Source of the DNA: Rhodospirillaceae bacterium SYSU D60007
Lineage (GTDB): Bacteria > Pseudomonadota > Alphaproteobacteria > Reyranellales > Reyranellaceae
Direction: 5' to 3'
Assembly (NCBI GenBank): GCA_003574685.1
Contig: QOCQ01000021.1
Coordinates: 1-64,000 of the forward strand
Length of the DNA stretch: 64,000 nucleotides
The position numbers and the translations under genes were made by a program. Below are positions 37,681 to 46,155 of the stretch, piece by piece. The notes under the pieces were generated by a model. It had not been told where the DNA came from and ran no database searches. It saw only the letters and a program-made list of their open reading frames with translations. Position 1 is the first letter of the stretch. Each line of letters begins with the position of its first letter.

Positions 37681-38100
37681 TCAGGACAGCTTGATCGAGC
37701 GCGGCTTGTCGCGTTCGGCGCGCGGCAGGAACAGCGCGAGAATCCCGTCGCGGTATTCCGCCCTGACCTTTTCGGCGTCGACTTCCACCGGGATGGTGAT
37801 CGCGCGATCGAAGCGCCCGGCAAGCCGCTCGCGGCGGTGCAGGCCGGCCTTCTCGGGATACTGCACCGACTTGGCGCCGGCGATGCGGATCGTGTTGCCT
37901 TTGACCTGGATGTCGAGCTCGGACTTGCTGATGCCCGGCAGCTCGATGATGACGACGAAGTCTTCCCCCTTCCTGAACACGTTCAGGGGCGGGAAGGTGC
38001 CGCCGGCACTGGGCCCTGAGTTCAGCCAGGGGCTGGCGCGGAACGAGTCCAGCGCGCGCTGCAGATTGAAGAGCGGCTCAAAGGGATCCGGTAACAGCAT
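37681..38100 (-). CDS. Small heat-shock protein (Hsp20), first gene
   Basis: The 139-residue alpha-crystallin-type chaperone has a hydrophobic N-terminal arm (MLLPDPFEPLFNLQRALDSF) and a crystallin domain with VVIIELPGISKSELDIQVKG, ending in YRDGILALFLPRAE. The ATG at 38100 is preferred since the longer frame crosses the CIRCE operator. It is the first gene of a two-gene hsp20 operon whose leader contains CIRCE (38197-38223). Confidence 0.93.
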   Translation of the reverse strand: MLLPDPFEPLFNLQRALDSFRASPWLNSGPSAGGTFPPLNVFRKGEDFVVIIELPGISKSELDIQVKGNTIRIAGAKSVQYPEKAGLHRRERLAGRFDRAITIPVEVDAEKVRAEYRDGILALFLPRAERDKPRSIKLS

Positions 38101-38196
38101 GACATCGAGGCCTCCTCGCCTGTTTGAAGTCGCGAGGCCAGGCGTGCCCAGGAGAAGGCGCACACCCCTGCTGCACCGGAAGCGTGTCCCCGGCCC

Positions 38197-38223
38197 TTGG
38201 CACTCTCTGGCATCGAGTGCCAA
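38197..38223. promoter_or_regulatory. CIRCE operator (HrcA binding site) of the hsp20 operon
   Basis: TTGGCACTC (38197-38205) and GAGTGCCAA (38215-38223) form a perfect 9-bp inverted repeat with a nine-base spacer. The consensus is TTAGCACTC-N9-GAGTGCTAA, so there is one compensated change per arm. It lies 97 bases upstream of the first Hsp20 start and just downstream of a sigma-32-type promoter, the classic operator position. HrcA is encoded at 5.7 kb. Confidence 0.92.
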
Positions 38224-38226
38224 AGT

Positions 38227-38254
38227 ACGTAAAAAGGCGGCGGCGGTTTTCAAG
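38227..38254 (-). promoter_or_regulatory. Sigma-32-type promoter of the hsp20 operon
   Basis: On the minus strand CTTG (38254-38251), part of CTTGAAAA, is followed after 17 bases by TTTACGT (38233-38227), five of seven bases of CYTATNT. The predicted start of transcription falls at the CIRCE operator. Dual control by sigma-32 and HrcA is inferred. Confidence 0.6.
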
Positions 38255-38372
38255 GGCGGCAACGCAGTGCCGGGCATTCAGCAGTGATATGCTGGGTTCC
38301 TCCGGGCGGGCGCCGGCCTGCTCCGGTAGGGTCGGCGGCGGAAAGTTTCGCATCAAGGCTTTGGAGCGCCCC

Positions 38373-39560
38373 ATGGCACGGCTGAACGCACACCCCAGCG
38401 GCCGGCATTTCCTGCAGATCCCGGGCCCCACCAACGTGCCGGACCGCATTCTGCGGGCCATGGATCATCCGACCATCGACCATCGCGGGCCGGAGTTCCA
38501 GGCCCTGGCGCGCCAGGTGCTGGCCGGCCTTCGGCCCATTTTCCAGGCCCGCGGCCCGGTCGTGATCTACCCTGCCTCGGGCACGGGGGCATGGGAAGCG
38601 GCGCTGGTCAACACGCTCTCATCGGGCGATGCCGTGCTGATGGTGGAAACCGGCCATTTCGCCACGCTCTGGAAACGGCTGGCGGAACGCCTGGGACTGA
38701 AGCCCGAGTTCATTGCCGGGGATTGGCGGCGTGGCGTAGATGCCGCCGCCGTCGAGGCGCGCCTGCGCGATGACAAGGCGCACGCGTTCAAGGCTGTGTG
38801 CATCGTGCACAACGAAACCTCGACGGGGGTGACGTCGGACGTGGCGGCAGTCCGCCGCGCCATCGATGCCGCCCGCCATCCGGCGCTCCTGATGGTGGAC
38901 ACCATCTCGTCGCTGGGCTCGATCGACTACCGGCACGACGAGTGGGGTGTCGATGTCACCGTGGCCGGCTCGCAGAAGGGCCTGATGCTGCCGCCGGGCC
39001 TGTCGTTCAACGCAATCAGCGACAGGGCGCTGGCGGCGGCGAAGGCGGCGCGCCTGCCGAAATCCTACTGGGCGTGGGACGAGATGCTGGCGGCGAATGC
39101 CAATGGCTGGTTCCCGTTCACGCCGGCCACCAACCTGCTCTATGGCCTGGCGGAAGCCATCGACATGCTGATGTCGGAAGGCCTGGCGGCTGTCTTCGCA
39201 CGCCACGCCCGCCATGCCGAGGCCACCCGCGCCGCTGTGCGTGCCTGGGGCTTTGAGTTGCTGTGCGTGAACCCGGCGGAGTACAGCAACTCACTCACGG
39301 CCGTGCTGATGCCGGCCGGTCACGATGCCGACGCTTTTCGCAAGATCGTGCTGGATCATTTCAACATGTCGCTGGGACAGGGCCTTACCCGCCTCGCCGG
39401 CAAGGTGTTCCGGATCGGCCATCTCGGCGACTTCAACGATCTGACGCTGGTCGGCACCCTCGGCGGCATCGAGATGGGGCTGGCCCTGGCCGGCGTTCCT
39501 CACCGGGAAGGCGGGGTCCAGGCAGCCATGGCGTCTTTGCGCGCCGCGGCAGGCGGCTGA
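38373..39560 (+). CDS. Class V aminotransferase (serine-glyoxylate / alanine-glyoxylate type)
   Basis: The 395-residue PLP enzyme carries the N-terminal FLQIPGPTNVPDRILRAMDH, the YPASGTGAWEAALVNTL cofactor segment, VHNETSTGV, VDTISSLGSIDYRHDEW and the Schiff-base Lys in VAGSQKGLMLPPG. It matches serine-glyoxylate and alanine-glyoxylate aminotransferases, which transfer amino groups to glyoxylate. ATG 38373 has GGAG about ten bases upstream; the longer frame crosses the heat-shock promoter region. It is divergent from the hsp20 operon. The serine-cycle partners are not in the window. Confidence 0.93.
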   Translation: MARLNAHPSGRHFLQIPGPTNVPDRILRAMDHPTIDHRGPEFQALARQVLAGLRPIFQARGPVVIYPASGTGAWEAALVNTLSSGDAVLMVETGHFATLWKRLAERLGLKPEFIAGDWRRGVDAAAVEARLRDDKAHAFKAVCIVHNETSTGVTSDVAAVRRAIDAARHPALLMVDTISSLGSIDYRHDEWGVDVTVAGSQKGLMLPPGLSFNAISDRALAAAKAARLPKSYWAWDEMLAANANGWFPFTPATNLLYGLAEAIDMLMSEGLAAVFARHARHAEATRAAVRAWGFELLCVNPAEYSNSLTAVLMPAGHDADAFRKIVLDHFNMSLGQGLTRLAGKVFRIGHLGDFNDLTLVGTLGGIEMGLALAGVPHREGGVQAAMASLRAAAGG

Positions 39561-39781
39561 CAGAAGCGTTGCGGCTTCCTATCTCTTGCGGGCATCTGCA
39601 AACGGCAGGCCTCCCCTTCTCGCGGCGCACTATTTCGTAACCCTTTGATGTCAAGGCCAAAAACCACCACGGCGGCACTTTTTCCGTCGCCTCGTTGCTG
39701 GTCCTCATGCCATAAATTGCCTGTCAATTTGGCCATCGCGCCGATGTCGGGGGGCTCGGCAGGGCGGGGGAGATCCAGTTC

Positions 39782-41074
39782 ATGACCGGAATCGACCGGG
39801 CCAAGCGCGTGCTGATCTACAGCCACGACAGCTTTGGACTGGGTCATCTCAGCCGTTGCCGCACCATCGCCAACGCGCTGGTCGGGGCCGACGACGACCT
39901 TTCCGTTCTTATCCTGTCCGGCTCGCCCATTATCGGCAGCTTCGATTTCAAGGCACGGGTGGACTTTGTGCGTGTACCCGGTGTCGTGAAGCGGGGGGAC
40001 GGCGAGTACGAGGCGCTGAACCTCAACATCGGTATCGAGCGCACGCTCGAGATGCGGGCCGCGCTGATTCGCCAGACGGCCGAGATCTTCCAGCCCGATC
40101 TGCTGATCGTCGACAAGGAGCCGCTGGGACTGCGCGGCGAGGTGGCCGCCACCCTGCGGCTGCTGCGCGAGCGCGGCACGCCCCTCGTGCTGGGGCTGCG
40201 CGACGTCATGGACGAGCCGGCGCTGCTGGCGCCGGAGTGGAAACGCAAGAACGTGCTGCCTGCACTGCGCGATCTCTATGACGAGATATGGATTTACGGC
40301 CTGCCGCAGCTCAACGATCCTCTGGCCGGCATCGCACTGCCCAAGTCCGTGCGGCGCAAGGTGGTCTACACTGGCTATCTGCGCCGCGACCTGCCGACTG
40401 AACCGGGCTTGCCGGCGGTCGTGCGCGGGCTGGACCGGCCGTATATCCTGGTTACGCCCGGCGGCGGCGGCGACGGCGAGGTGCTCGTCGACTGGGTGCT
40501 GCGCGCCTACGAGCACGACGCCAGGATTCCCTACGCCGCGGTTATCGTGTTCGGCCCGTTCATGGCGCCCGAGATCCGCGAGGGCTTCCGCCAGCGCGCC
40601 GGACGCCTTTCGGGCATTCGTACGCTCACGTTCGAAACCAGCCTTGGTCCGCTGATGGCCTGCGCCGCCGGCGTCGTCGCCATGGGCGGCTACAACACGT
40701 TCTGCGAGATCCTCAGCTTCGACAAGAAGGCGCTGATCGTGCCGCGCACGCGCCCGCGGCTGGAACAGTTCATCCGTGCCCAGAGTGCGCGCCAGCAGCA
40801 CCTCCTGGAGGTGCTGCCCGAGGATCACCGGCGTGATCCGGCAACCATGGCGACGGCCTTGCGCCAGCTCCCGCAGCAGGGCGTGCCCTCCGATGCGGTC
40901 ATTCCGGGCCTGCTCGACGGGCTGCCCAATGTGGGCAAGCTGGTGGCCAAGCACCTCAAGCGGCCGCTGCGGCGGCCGGTTTCCATGGTGGCGCCCGACG
41001 ACGGTGTCGTCGTGCCGCTACCGGAACCGACCCCGTACGAGCCTGTTCCGATGGATCGGCGCGGCGCCGCGTGA
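39782..41074 (+). CDS. MurG-like glycosyltransferase
   Basis: This 430-residue protein has an N terminus of the GT28/MurG fold: YSHDSFGLGHLSRCRTIANAL (Gly-rich donor loop GHLSRC). A C-terminal GT-B domain follows with VTPGGGGDGEVLVDWVLRAY and ACAAGVVAMGGYNTFCEILS, the sugar-nucleotide region. Acceptor and donor are unknown. Its last codon overlaps the GTG start of a GT4 enzyme, so both are coexpressed and may build one glycan, for example a capsule or surface polysaccharide. The 221-base upstream gap is less GC-rich and should contain the promoter. Confidence 0.82.
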   Translation: MTGIDRAKRVLIYSHDSFGLGHLSRCRTIANALVGADDDLSVLILSGSPIIGSFDFKARVDFVRVPGVVKRGDGEYEALNLNIGIERTLEMRAALIRQTAEIFQPDLLIVDKEPLGLRGEVAATLRLLRERGTPLVLGLRDVMDEPALLAPEWKRKNVLPALRDLYDEIWIYGLPQLNDPLAGIALPKSVRRKVVYTGYLRRDLPTEPGLPAVVRGLDRPYILVTPGGGGDGEVLVDWVLRAYEHDARIPYAAVIVFGPFMAPEIREGFRQRAGRLSGIRTLTFETSLGPLMACAAGVVAMGGYNTFCEILSFDKKALIVPRTRPRLEQFIRAQSARQQHLLEVLPEDHRRDPATMATALRQLPQQGVPSDAVIPGLLDGLPNVGKLVAKHLKRPLRRPVSMVAPDDGVVVPLPEPTPYEPVPMDRRGAA

Positions 41075-42411
41075 GTACCGGGCTCAAGGCCGTGCCGCCG
41101 TTGGTTGCCGCGGCGCGCCATCCTGCGCCTGCGGCCGGTGACGGCACGACGGGAACGCTGGCCATCGTGCTCAAGGGCTACCCGCGGCTGTCGGAAACGT
41201 TCATCGCCCAGGAGATCGAAGGGCTGGAGAAGCGGGGGCTGAACGCCCTGCTGATCTCCCTGCGCCATCCCACGGAGGACCGGCGCCATCCGGTGCATGA
41301 ACGCATCCGTGCCGCCGTTTCGTATCTGCCGGAATACCTCTGGCAGGAACCCCTGCGTGTGCTCCGCGGCTGGTGGGCCGCACGCCGCCTGCCAGGCTAT
41401 CGCGCGGCGCGTGCCCAATGGCTGCGGGACTGGCGGCGCGATCCGACGCCCAATCGCGGCCGGCGCTGGGGGCAGGCGCTGGTGCTGGCGCGGGAGTTGC
41501 CCGGCGACGTTGGCTGGCTGCACGCGCACTTCCTGCATACGCCGGCCTCAGTGGCGCGCTACACCGCGATCATGCGCGGGCTGCCGTGGAGCGGTTCGGC
41601 CCATGCCAAGGATATCTGGACCACGCCGGACTGGGAGATCGCCGAGAAACTGGCGGAGTGCCGCTGGCTGGTCACCTGCACGGCTGCCGGGCGCGACCGG
41701 CTGGCGGCATTGGCGCCCTCGGCGGACACGGTCTCACTGGTCTATCACGGCCTCGACCTTGCGCGATTGCCGCCACCACCACTGACGCGGCCTGCCCGCG
41801 ACGGAAGTCAGCCGACCGACCCCGTCGTGATCGTCTCGGTTGGCCGGCGAGTGGAGAAGAAAGGCTTCGAGGACGTGCTGCAGGCGCTGGCCGTGCTGCC
41901 GAGGGACCTCCACTGGCGCTTCGAGCATATCGGCGGCGGCCCTCTGGGCTCGAAGCTCAAGGCCCGCGCCGCACGGCTGGGGTTGGCGGATCGCTGCGTC
42001 TGGCACGGCGCGCGCGAGCAGCGCTTCGTGTTCGACGCCTATGCGCGGGCCGACATCTTTGTGCTCGCCAGCAAGATTGCCAGCGACGGCGATCGCGACG
42101 GCCTGCCCAACGTGCTCATGGAAGCCCAGGCACAGGGTGTCGCCTGCGTCGCCACGCGCGTCTCGGCCATCCCCGAGCTGATCGCGGACGGCGACAGCGG
42201 AATGCTCGTCCCGCCGGCCGATCCGGCGGCGCTGGCAGCCGCCCTGGAAACGCTGATCCGCGATCCGCAACGGCGCGCCCGACTTGCAGCGCGTGGAAGC
42301 GAAATCGTACGCGGCAGGTTTTCCTTTGATGCCGGCCTTGCCCGCCTCGCGGCGCGGCTGAAGGCTGGTCTTGGTGGTGCGCATGCTCTTCATGCGCCTG
42401 ACGCCGCTTGA
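41071..42411 (+). CDS. Glycosyltransferase family 4
   Basis: The 446-residue GT-B enzyme starts with GTG overlapping the preceding TGA. LAIVLKGYPRLSETFIAQEI is the N-terminal acceptor domain; the C-terminal half has SVGRRVEKKGFEDVLQALAV and the GT4 donor motif DGLPNVLMEAQAQGV (about residues 344-358), followed by VPPADPAALAAAL. It resembles enzymes of colanic acid and exopolysaccharide synthesis. With the MurG-like gene it forms a two-gene glycan unit. No polymerase or flippase is visible in the window. Confidence 0.88.
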   Translation: MSTGLKAVPPLVAAARHPAPAAGDGTTGTLAIVLKGYPRLSETFIAQEIEGLEKRGLNALLISLRHPTEDRRHPVHERIRAAVSYLPEYLWQEPLRVLRGWWAARRLPGYRAARAQWLRDWRRDPTPNRGRRWGQALVLARELPGDVGWLHAHFLHTPASVARYTAIMRGLPWSGSAHAKDIWTTPDWEIAEKLAECRWLVTCTAAGRDRLAALAPSADTVSLVYHGLDLARLPPPPLTRPARDGSQPTDPVVIVSVGRRVEKKGFEDVLQALAVLPRDLHWRFEHIGGGPLGSKLKARAARLGLADRCVWHGAREQRFVFDAYARADIFVLASKIASDGDRDGLPNVLMEAQAQGVACVATRVSAIPELIADGDSGMLVPPADPAALAAALETLIRDPQRRARLAARGSEIVRGRFSFDAGLARLAARLKAGLGGAHALHAPDAA

Positions 42412-42462
42412 GACGCCAGCGATGCGGCGGTATCTTGAGAAGCTATAGCGGGGGAGGTAGCG

Positions 42463-42906
42463 ATGCGTTGGGGTATTGCGCTTTGGGCTGTCGTCATGTC
42501 GCTGACGCTCGCGACGGCAGCGGCACAGGCGCAAGGCGGCCAGTTCAGCAACGTCACGGCGGTTCGCGCCTGCAACCAGAGCAGCAAGGTCATCATGGTT
42601 GCGAAGGCGGCTGCCACGGGCCAGCAGCAGAACGGCAAGAACATATTCCTGTCGCAGGGATGGTACGAGCTCAACCCCTCGCAATGCATCACGCTTTGGA
42701 CGGGGCCGCTGGCCAACCGCTACTATTACGTCTACGCGGAGTCTTCGAGTTCGCACTGGTCCGGCAACTATCCGATGTGCGTCAGCGAGAAGGCCTTCCG
42801 GATTGCCGAGATCCAGTGTGGCCAGGGCTACGTGCGCCGGCAGTTCAACCAGATTGACGTCGGCGGCAAGTCCGGCGTCTTCACCTACTACTTCCAGGGC
42901 AGCTAG
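42463..42906 (+). CDS. DUF1036 family secreted protein
   Basis: The 147-residue protein has a signal peptide (MRWGIALWAVVMSLTLATA, cleavage near AQAQ). The mature part has the DUF1036 pattern: an early VRACNQSSKVIMVA, GWYELNPSQCITLWTGPLAN, RYYYVYAESSSSHWSGN and CVSEKAF, with four Cys available for disulphides. The family has no established function, and some members are lectin- or membrane-related. It follows the glycosyltransferases by 51 bases on the same strand; whether it belongs with them is unclear. Confidence 0.8.
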   Translation: MRWGIALWAVVMSLTLATAAAQAQGGQFSNVTAVRACNQSSKVIMVAKAAATGQQQNGKNIFLSQGWYELNPSQCITLWTGPLANRYYYVYAESSSSHWSGNYPMCVSEKAFRIAEIQCGQGYVRRQFNQIDVGGKSGVFTYYFQGS

Positions 42907-42925
42907 CCGCGCCGCGCTTCGTTCG

Positions 42926-43927
42926 TCAGGTCCTGGACAACGCCTCGGGATTGATGACCCGGATCGGCTTGCCGTCGAGCCAGGCCAGCAGATCGTCCAG
43001 GGCATCGCGGTAGAAGACGCGAAAGATCGCATCGGCGACATAGCCCAGGTGCGGCGTCAGCACTAGGTTGTCCAGCGTGGTCAGCGGGTGCTTCGCGGGC
43101 AGCGGCTCGACGTCATAGACGTCCAGCCCGGCGGCGGCGAGGTGTCCGGATCGCAGCGCCTCGATCAGGGCCTGCTCATCGACGATCGGCCCGCGCGAGG
43201 TGTTGACCAGGATCGCGCCCTTCCTCATGCGCGCAAGTTCGGCGCGCCCGATCAGGCCGCGTGTGCGATCGCTGAGCACCAGGTGGATCGAGACGATGTC
43301 AGAGGTCGCGAGCAACTCGTCCTTCGACAGCCAGGTGGCGCCGCCTTCCCGCGCTTTCTCGGGCGTGAGGTTCTGGCTCCACGCCACCGGTTCCATGTCG
43401 AAGGCCCGGGCATAGTGCGCCATCTTCGATCCGAGTCTGCCCAGCCCCAGGATTCCCAGCCGCTTGCCGGCGAGGATCGTGCCCATCTCGAGTCCGCCAT
43501 GCCAGCCGCCGGCCCGCACCAGGCGATCCGCGCGGGTGACGTGCCGCGCCGCATCCATCAGCAGCGCCCAGGCCAGTTCAGACGTGGAGGCCTGGCTGGG
43601 TCCGGGGCCGGTGTTGCTGATGGGAATGCCGCGCGCCGTGCACGCCGCAACGTCGAGGCTGGGCGCGCGGGCGCCGGTCAGCACCAGGAATTTCAGGTTG
43701 GGCAGACGCTGGATCAGCGTGCCCGGCATGTGCTGCCGCTCGCGCATCAGCAGCAGGGCATCGAACGGCGCCAGCGCGGCGGCCGCCTCATCGGTGGTGC
43801 CGAGGTGGCGATCGAAGACCGTGATCTCGACTCCCCGCTCGCGCGCCCGGTCCCAGTCGGCGTAGCCCAGCGCCAGGTTCTGGTAGTCGTCGAGAATTGC
43901 GAGCTTCACCTGGTTCGTCACAGCCAT
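42926..43927 (-). CDS. D-2-hydroxyacid dehydrogenase
   Basis: The 333-residue NAD-dependent dehydrogenase has the Rossmann loop GILGLGRLGSKMA, the strand VSIHLVLSDRT, the catalytic Arg in NTSRGPIVDEQAL, Glu in DVEPLPAKHPL and the final His in LTPHLGYV. It is of the phosphoglycerate/glyoxylate reductase type, but the substrate is open. The ATG at 43927 follows GGGAGGG closely; a GTG at 43939 is an alternative start. It converges with the DUF1036 gene. Confidence 0.9.
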   Translation of the reverse strand: MAVTNQVKLAILDDYQNLALGYADWDRARERGVEITVFDRHLGTTDEAAAALAPFDALLLMRERQHMPGTLIQRLPNLKFLVLTGARAPSLDVAACTARGIPISNTGPGPSQASTSELAWALLMDAARHVTRADRLVRAGGWHGGLEMGTILAGKRLGILGLGRLGSKMAHYARAFDMEPVAWSQNLTPEKAREGGATWLSKDELLATSDIVSIHLVLSDRTRGLIGRAELARMRKGAILVNTSRGPIVDEQALIEALRSGHLAAAGLDVYDVEPLPAKHPLTTLDNLVLTPHLGYVADAIFRVFYRDALDDLLAWLDGKPIRVINPEALSRT

Positions 43928-44107
43928 CCCTCCCGTCACCGTCAGGTGCCTACAAGGTGCCTACAATAGGTGAAGTAAGGTCCTGCCCCTAGAGGTTGCG
44001 ACTGGTTGAGCATGCCCGCGCTGCCACTACGGCGTGGACACATCTCTCCGTGGTTTGCCCCCTCGTTGCAAAGGCGCAGTGGGCATTCGCAATGCGGCCT
44101 GAAACTT

Positions 44108-44246
44108 CCTTCCCCCGGAGGGGGAAGGTGCCCGAAGGGCGGAAGGGGGATGGCGCAACACCTTCGGCTCCTCGCCCTTGAAGGCCGTGCTTGCGGAGGC
44201 ATCCCCCTTCCGGCGCTTCGCGCCACCTTCTCCCTCCGGGGGAAGG
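44108..44246. repeat. Palindromic repeat family A, copy 4
   Basis: It has the same arms as copy 1, and the centre (CTCCTCGCCCTTGAAGGCCG) is closest to copy 1. It occupies part of the 560-base gap between the hydroxyacid dehydrogenase and the MuiA-like gene; the gap has no gene. Confidence 0.85.
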
Positions 44247-44313
44247 CAAGACCCTCTGGAGATGTGTCCACGCCATAGCGCCTTCGCGGAGAGAAGGGAA
44301 TGTGGTGCATAGG

Positions 44314-44339
44314 CCAGCGGAGCCAGCCGGGTCATCAGG
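44314..44339. repeat. Repeat family C, short copy
   Basis: CCAGCGGAGCCAGCCGGGTC followed by ATCAGG is shared with 34453-34476 and, in near-identical form, with 201-221. Only this block of the composite family-C element is present. It is about 68 bases after the end of the family-A copy. Confidence 0.6.
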
Positions 44340-44487
44340 TTTGCCGATGCGAACGCCCTGCCTGGTCTTTCTGCAATCTGCGGGGGCGCGGCGCTGCCGC
44401 GAGCAGAAACGCCTATAGGGTCAATCAGAAGATCAAATATCATCGGGTCGCGGATCAGTATTAGAAGCCATCCGACCGGAGGAGCTC

Positions 44488-46143
44488 GTGCGCGCCGCTG
44501 CTGTTCTTGCTTGTGCCCTTGCCCTTGTACCGCCGGCGCTGGCCGCTGATATCGCGGCATCGTCACGCGTGGAGAGCGTCACCGTTTATCCGGACGGCGC
44601 CAGTGTCACGCGGCTGACCAGTGTCGATCTGCCGGCCGGCGCCTCGACGGTCGTGCTCAAGGGGCTGCCGGCAGCAATTGACCCGGCCTCGATCCGTGTC
44701 GCGGGCGAAGGTTCATCGGCGTTTGCCATTGGCTCGGTCGAGACGCGCAGCGTCCCGGGTGATCCGCGGCCGGTCATGGACGCGGCCCTTGAGGAGAAGC
44801 TGAAGGCGTTGCGGGAGAAGCGTGACATTACAGCCGCGCGGCTGGAGGCAGGTGAACGGCGGCGCGCCATGGTCAGGCGTTACGCCGAGGCAAGCCCCGA
44901 GAAGCTCGGGCCCGACGCAAAGCCGCTCGATGTTGCACAATGGGCGGGTGCGTGGGACGCCGTCGGCGAGGCGCTGGTGAAGGTAAACGAGGAATTGCGC
45001 GTGCTGGCGGCCGAGCTTCGTACGCTCGATGAGGAGATCGCCGCCCTGGAGCGCGCCCGCCCGCAGCCGCAGAAGCCCGGCGCGCCGGCGTTCGAAGCGG
45101 CGATCGCCGTAGAAACGTCCGCGGCACTGAAGGCGACCCTGACGGTGACGTACCGGGTGAGCGGCGCGCACTGGCGGCCGCTCTATGATGCACGGCTGGA
45201 TACCGGCGGCCCCGACAAGAAGGCGTCGCTGGAACTGGTGCGTCGCGCGGAAATCGTCCAGCGCACCGGCGAACCCTGGGCAGACGTCACGCTGACGGTT
45301 TCGACCGTAAGACTGGCCAAGGGCGCCGGCGCGCCGGATCTGCCGCCAGCTTGGGTGGCCTTCCGCGAACCGGTGCGCCGCCGCGACGTGACGCCATCCG
45401 ATGCGCCGCGCTCCGCCCCTGCTCCGGCACCGACCACGGCCGAGGAGCGGCGGGCGGTGCCGCCTCAGCCGGCGGTCGAGCAACAGGCGAGACTCGATGC
45501 CGGCCCGTTCCAGGCGGCTTTCACCATCCCGGGCCGGGTGACGATCCCGGCGGACGGCTCGCCCAAGGCGTTCCGGATCTCCGGCAAGACGGTCACCCCC
45601 GAATTGTCCCTCAAGACAGTGCCGGTGCTCGATCCGACAGCCTGGCTCGAGGCCGCGTTCGTGAACGAAGAGGACGCGCCGTTGCTGCCGGGCCACGTCG
45701 CCATCCATCGCGACGGCGTGTTTGTCGGGCGCGGGCAGCTCGCGCTCGTGCCGCCGGGCGACAAGGTCACGCTCGCCTTCGGATCCGATGACCGGGTGAA
45801 GGTGGCGCGGGCGCCGGTGAACTTCCGCGACGAGGAGCCCGGATTCCTCGGTTCCAGCCGCACCAGCCTGCGCGAGTTCCGGACGACCGTGAAGAACCTG
45901 CACAGCTTCCCGGTGAAGATCACGGTCATCGACCGCATCCCGGTATCCAACGACGCGGCCATCACCGTCGAGACGCTGACCCAGACCACGGCGCCCACAG
46001 AGAAAATAGTTGAAGAAAAGCGCGGCGTGATGAGCTGGACGTGGGAATACAAGCCCGGCGAGCAGAAGGAGATCCGGCTGGCTTACAGGCTGAAATGGCC
46101 GGCCGACCGCGACATCGTCGAGCGCCCGGGCACCAGCCGCTGA
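44488..46143 (+). CDS. MuiA-like DUF4139 domain protein
   Basis: The 551-residue exported protein of the mucoidy-inhibitor-A family has a GTG start after GGAGGAG and a signal peptide (VLACALALVPPALAADIA). An N-terminal DUF4140-like strand follows (VESVTVYPDGASVTR), then a coiled-coil middle (residues about 90-190, rich in Glu, Arg and Leu) and a C-terminal DUF4139 beta domain with YRVSGAHWRPLYDARLD and EPWADVTLTVSTVR. Its role is unknown beyond an old link to mucoid phenotype. The psuG pseudogene starts 12 bases later. Confidence 0.87.
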   Translation: MRAAAVLACALALVPPALAADIAASSRVESVTVYPDGASVTRLTSVDLPAGASTVVLKGLPAAIDPASIRVAGEGSSAFAIGSVETRSVPGDPRPVMDAALEEKLKALREKRDITAARLEAGERRRAMVRRYAEASPEKLGPDAKPLDVAQWAGAWDAVGEALVKVNEELRVLAAELRTLDEEIAALERARPQPQKPGAPAFEAAIAVETSAALKATLTVTYRVSGAHWRPLYDARLDTGGPDKKASLELVRRAEIVQRTGEPWADVTLTVSTVRLAKGAGAPDLPPAWVAFREPVRRRDVTPSDAPRSAPAPAPTTAEERRAVPPQPAVEQQARLDAGPFQAAFTIPGRVTIPADGSPKAFRISGKTVTPELSLKTVPVLDPTAWLEAAFVNEEDAPLLPGHVAIHRDGVFVGRGQLALVPPGDKVTLAFGSDDRVKVARAPVNFRDEEPGFLGSSRTSLREFRTTVKNLHSFPVKITVIDRIPVSNDAAITVETLTQTTAPTEKIVEEKRGVMSWTWEYKPGEQKEIRLAYRLKWPADRDIVERPGTSR

Positions 46144-46155
46144 CGGAAGCGGCCA

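Noticed and set aside
39645-39654. TTGATGTCAA upstream of the glycosyltransferase, resembling an Fnr box
   Set aside because: The spacer between TTGA and TCAA is only two bases rather than six.
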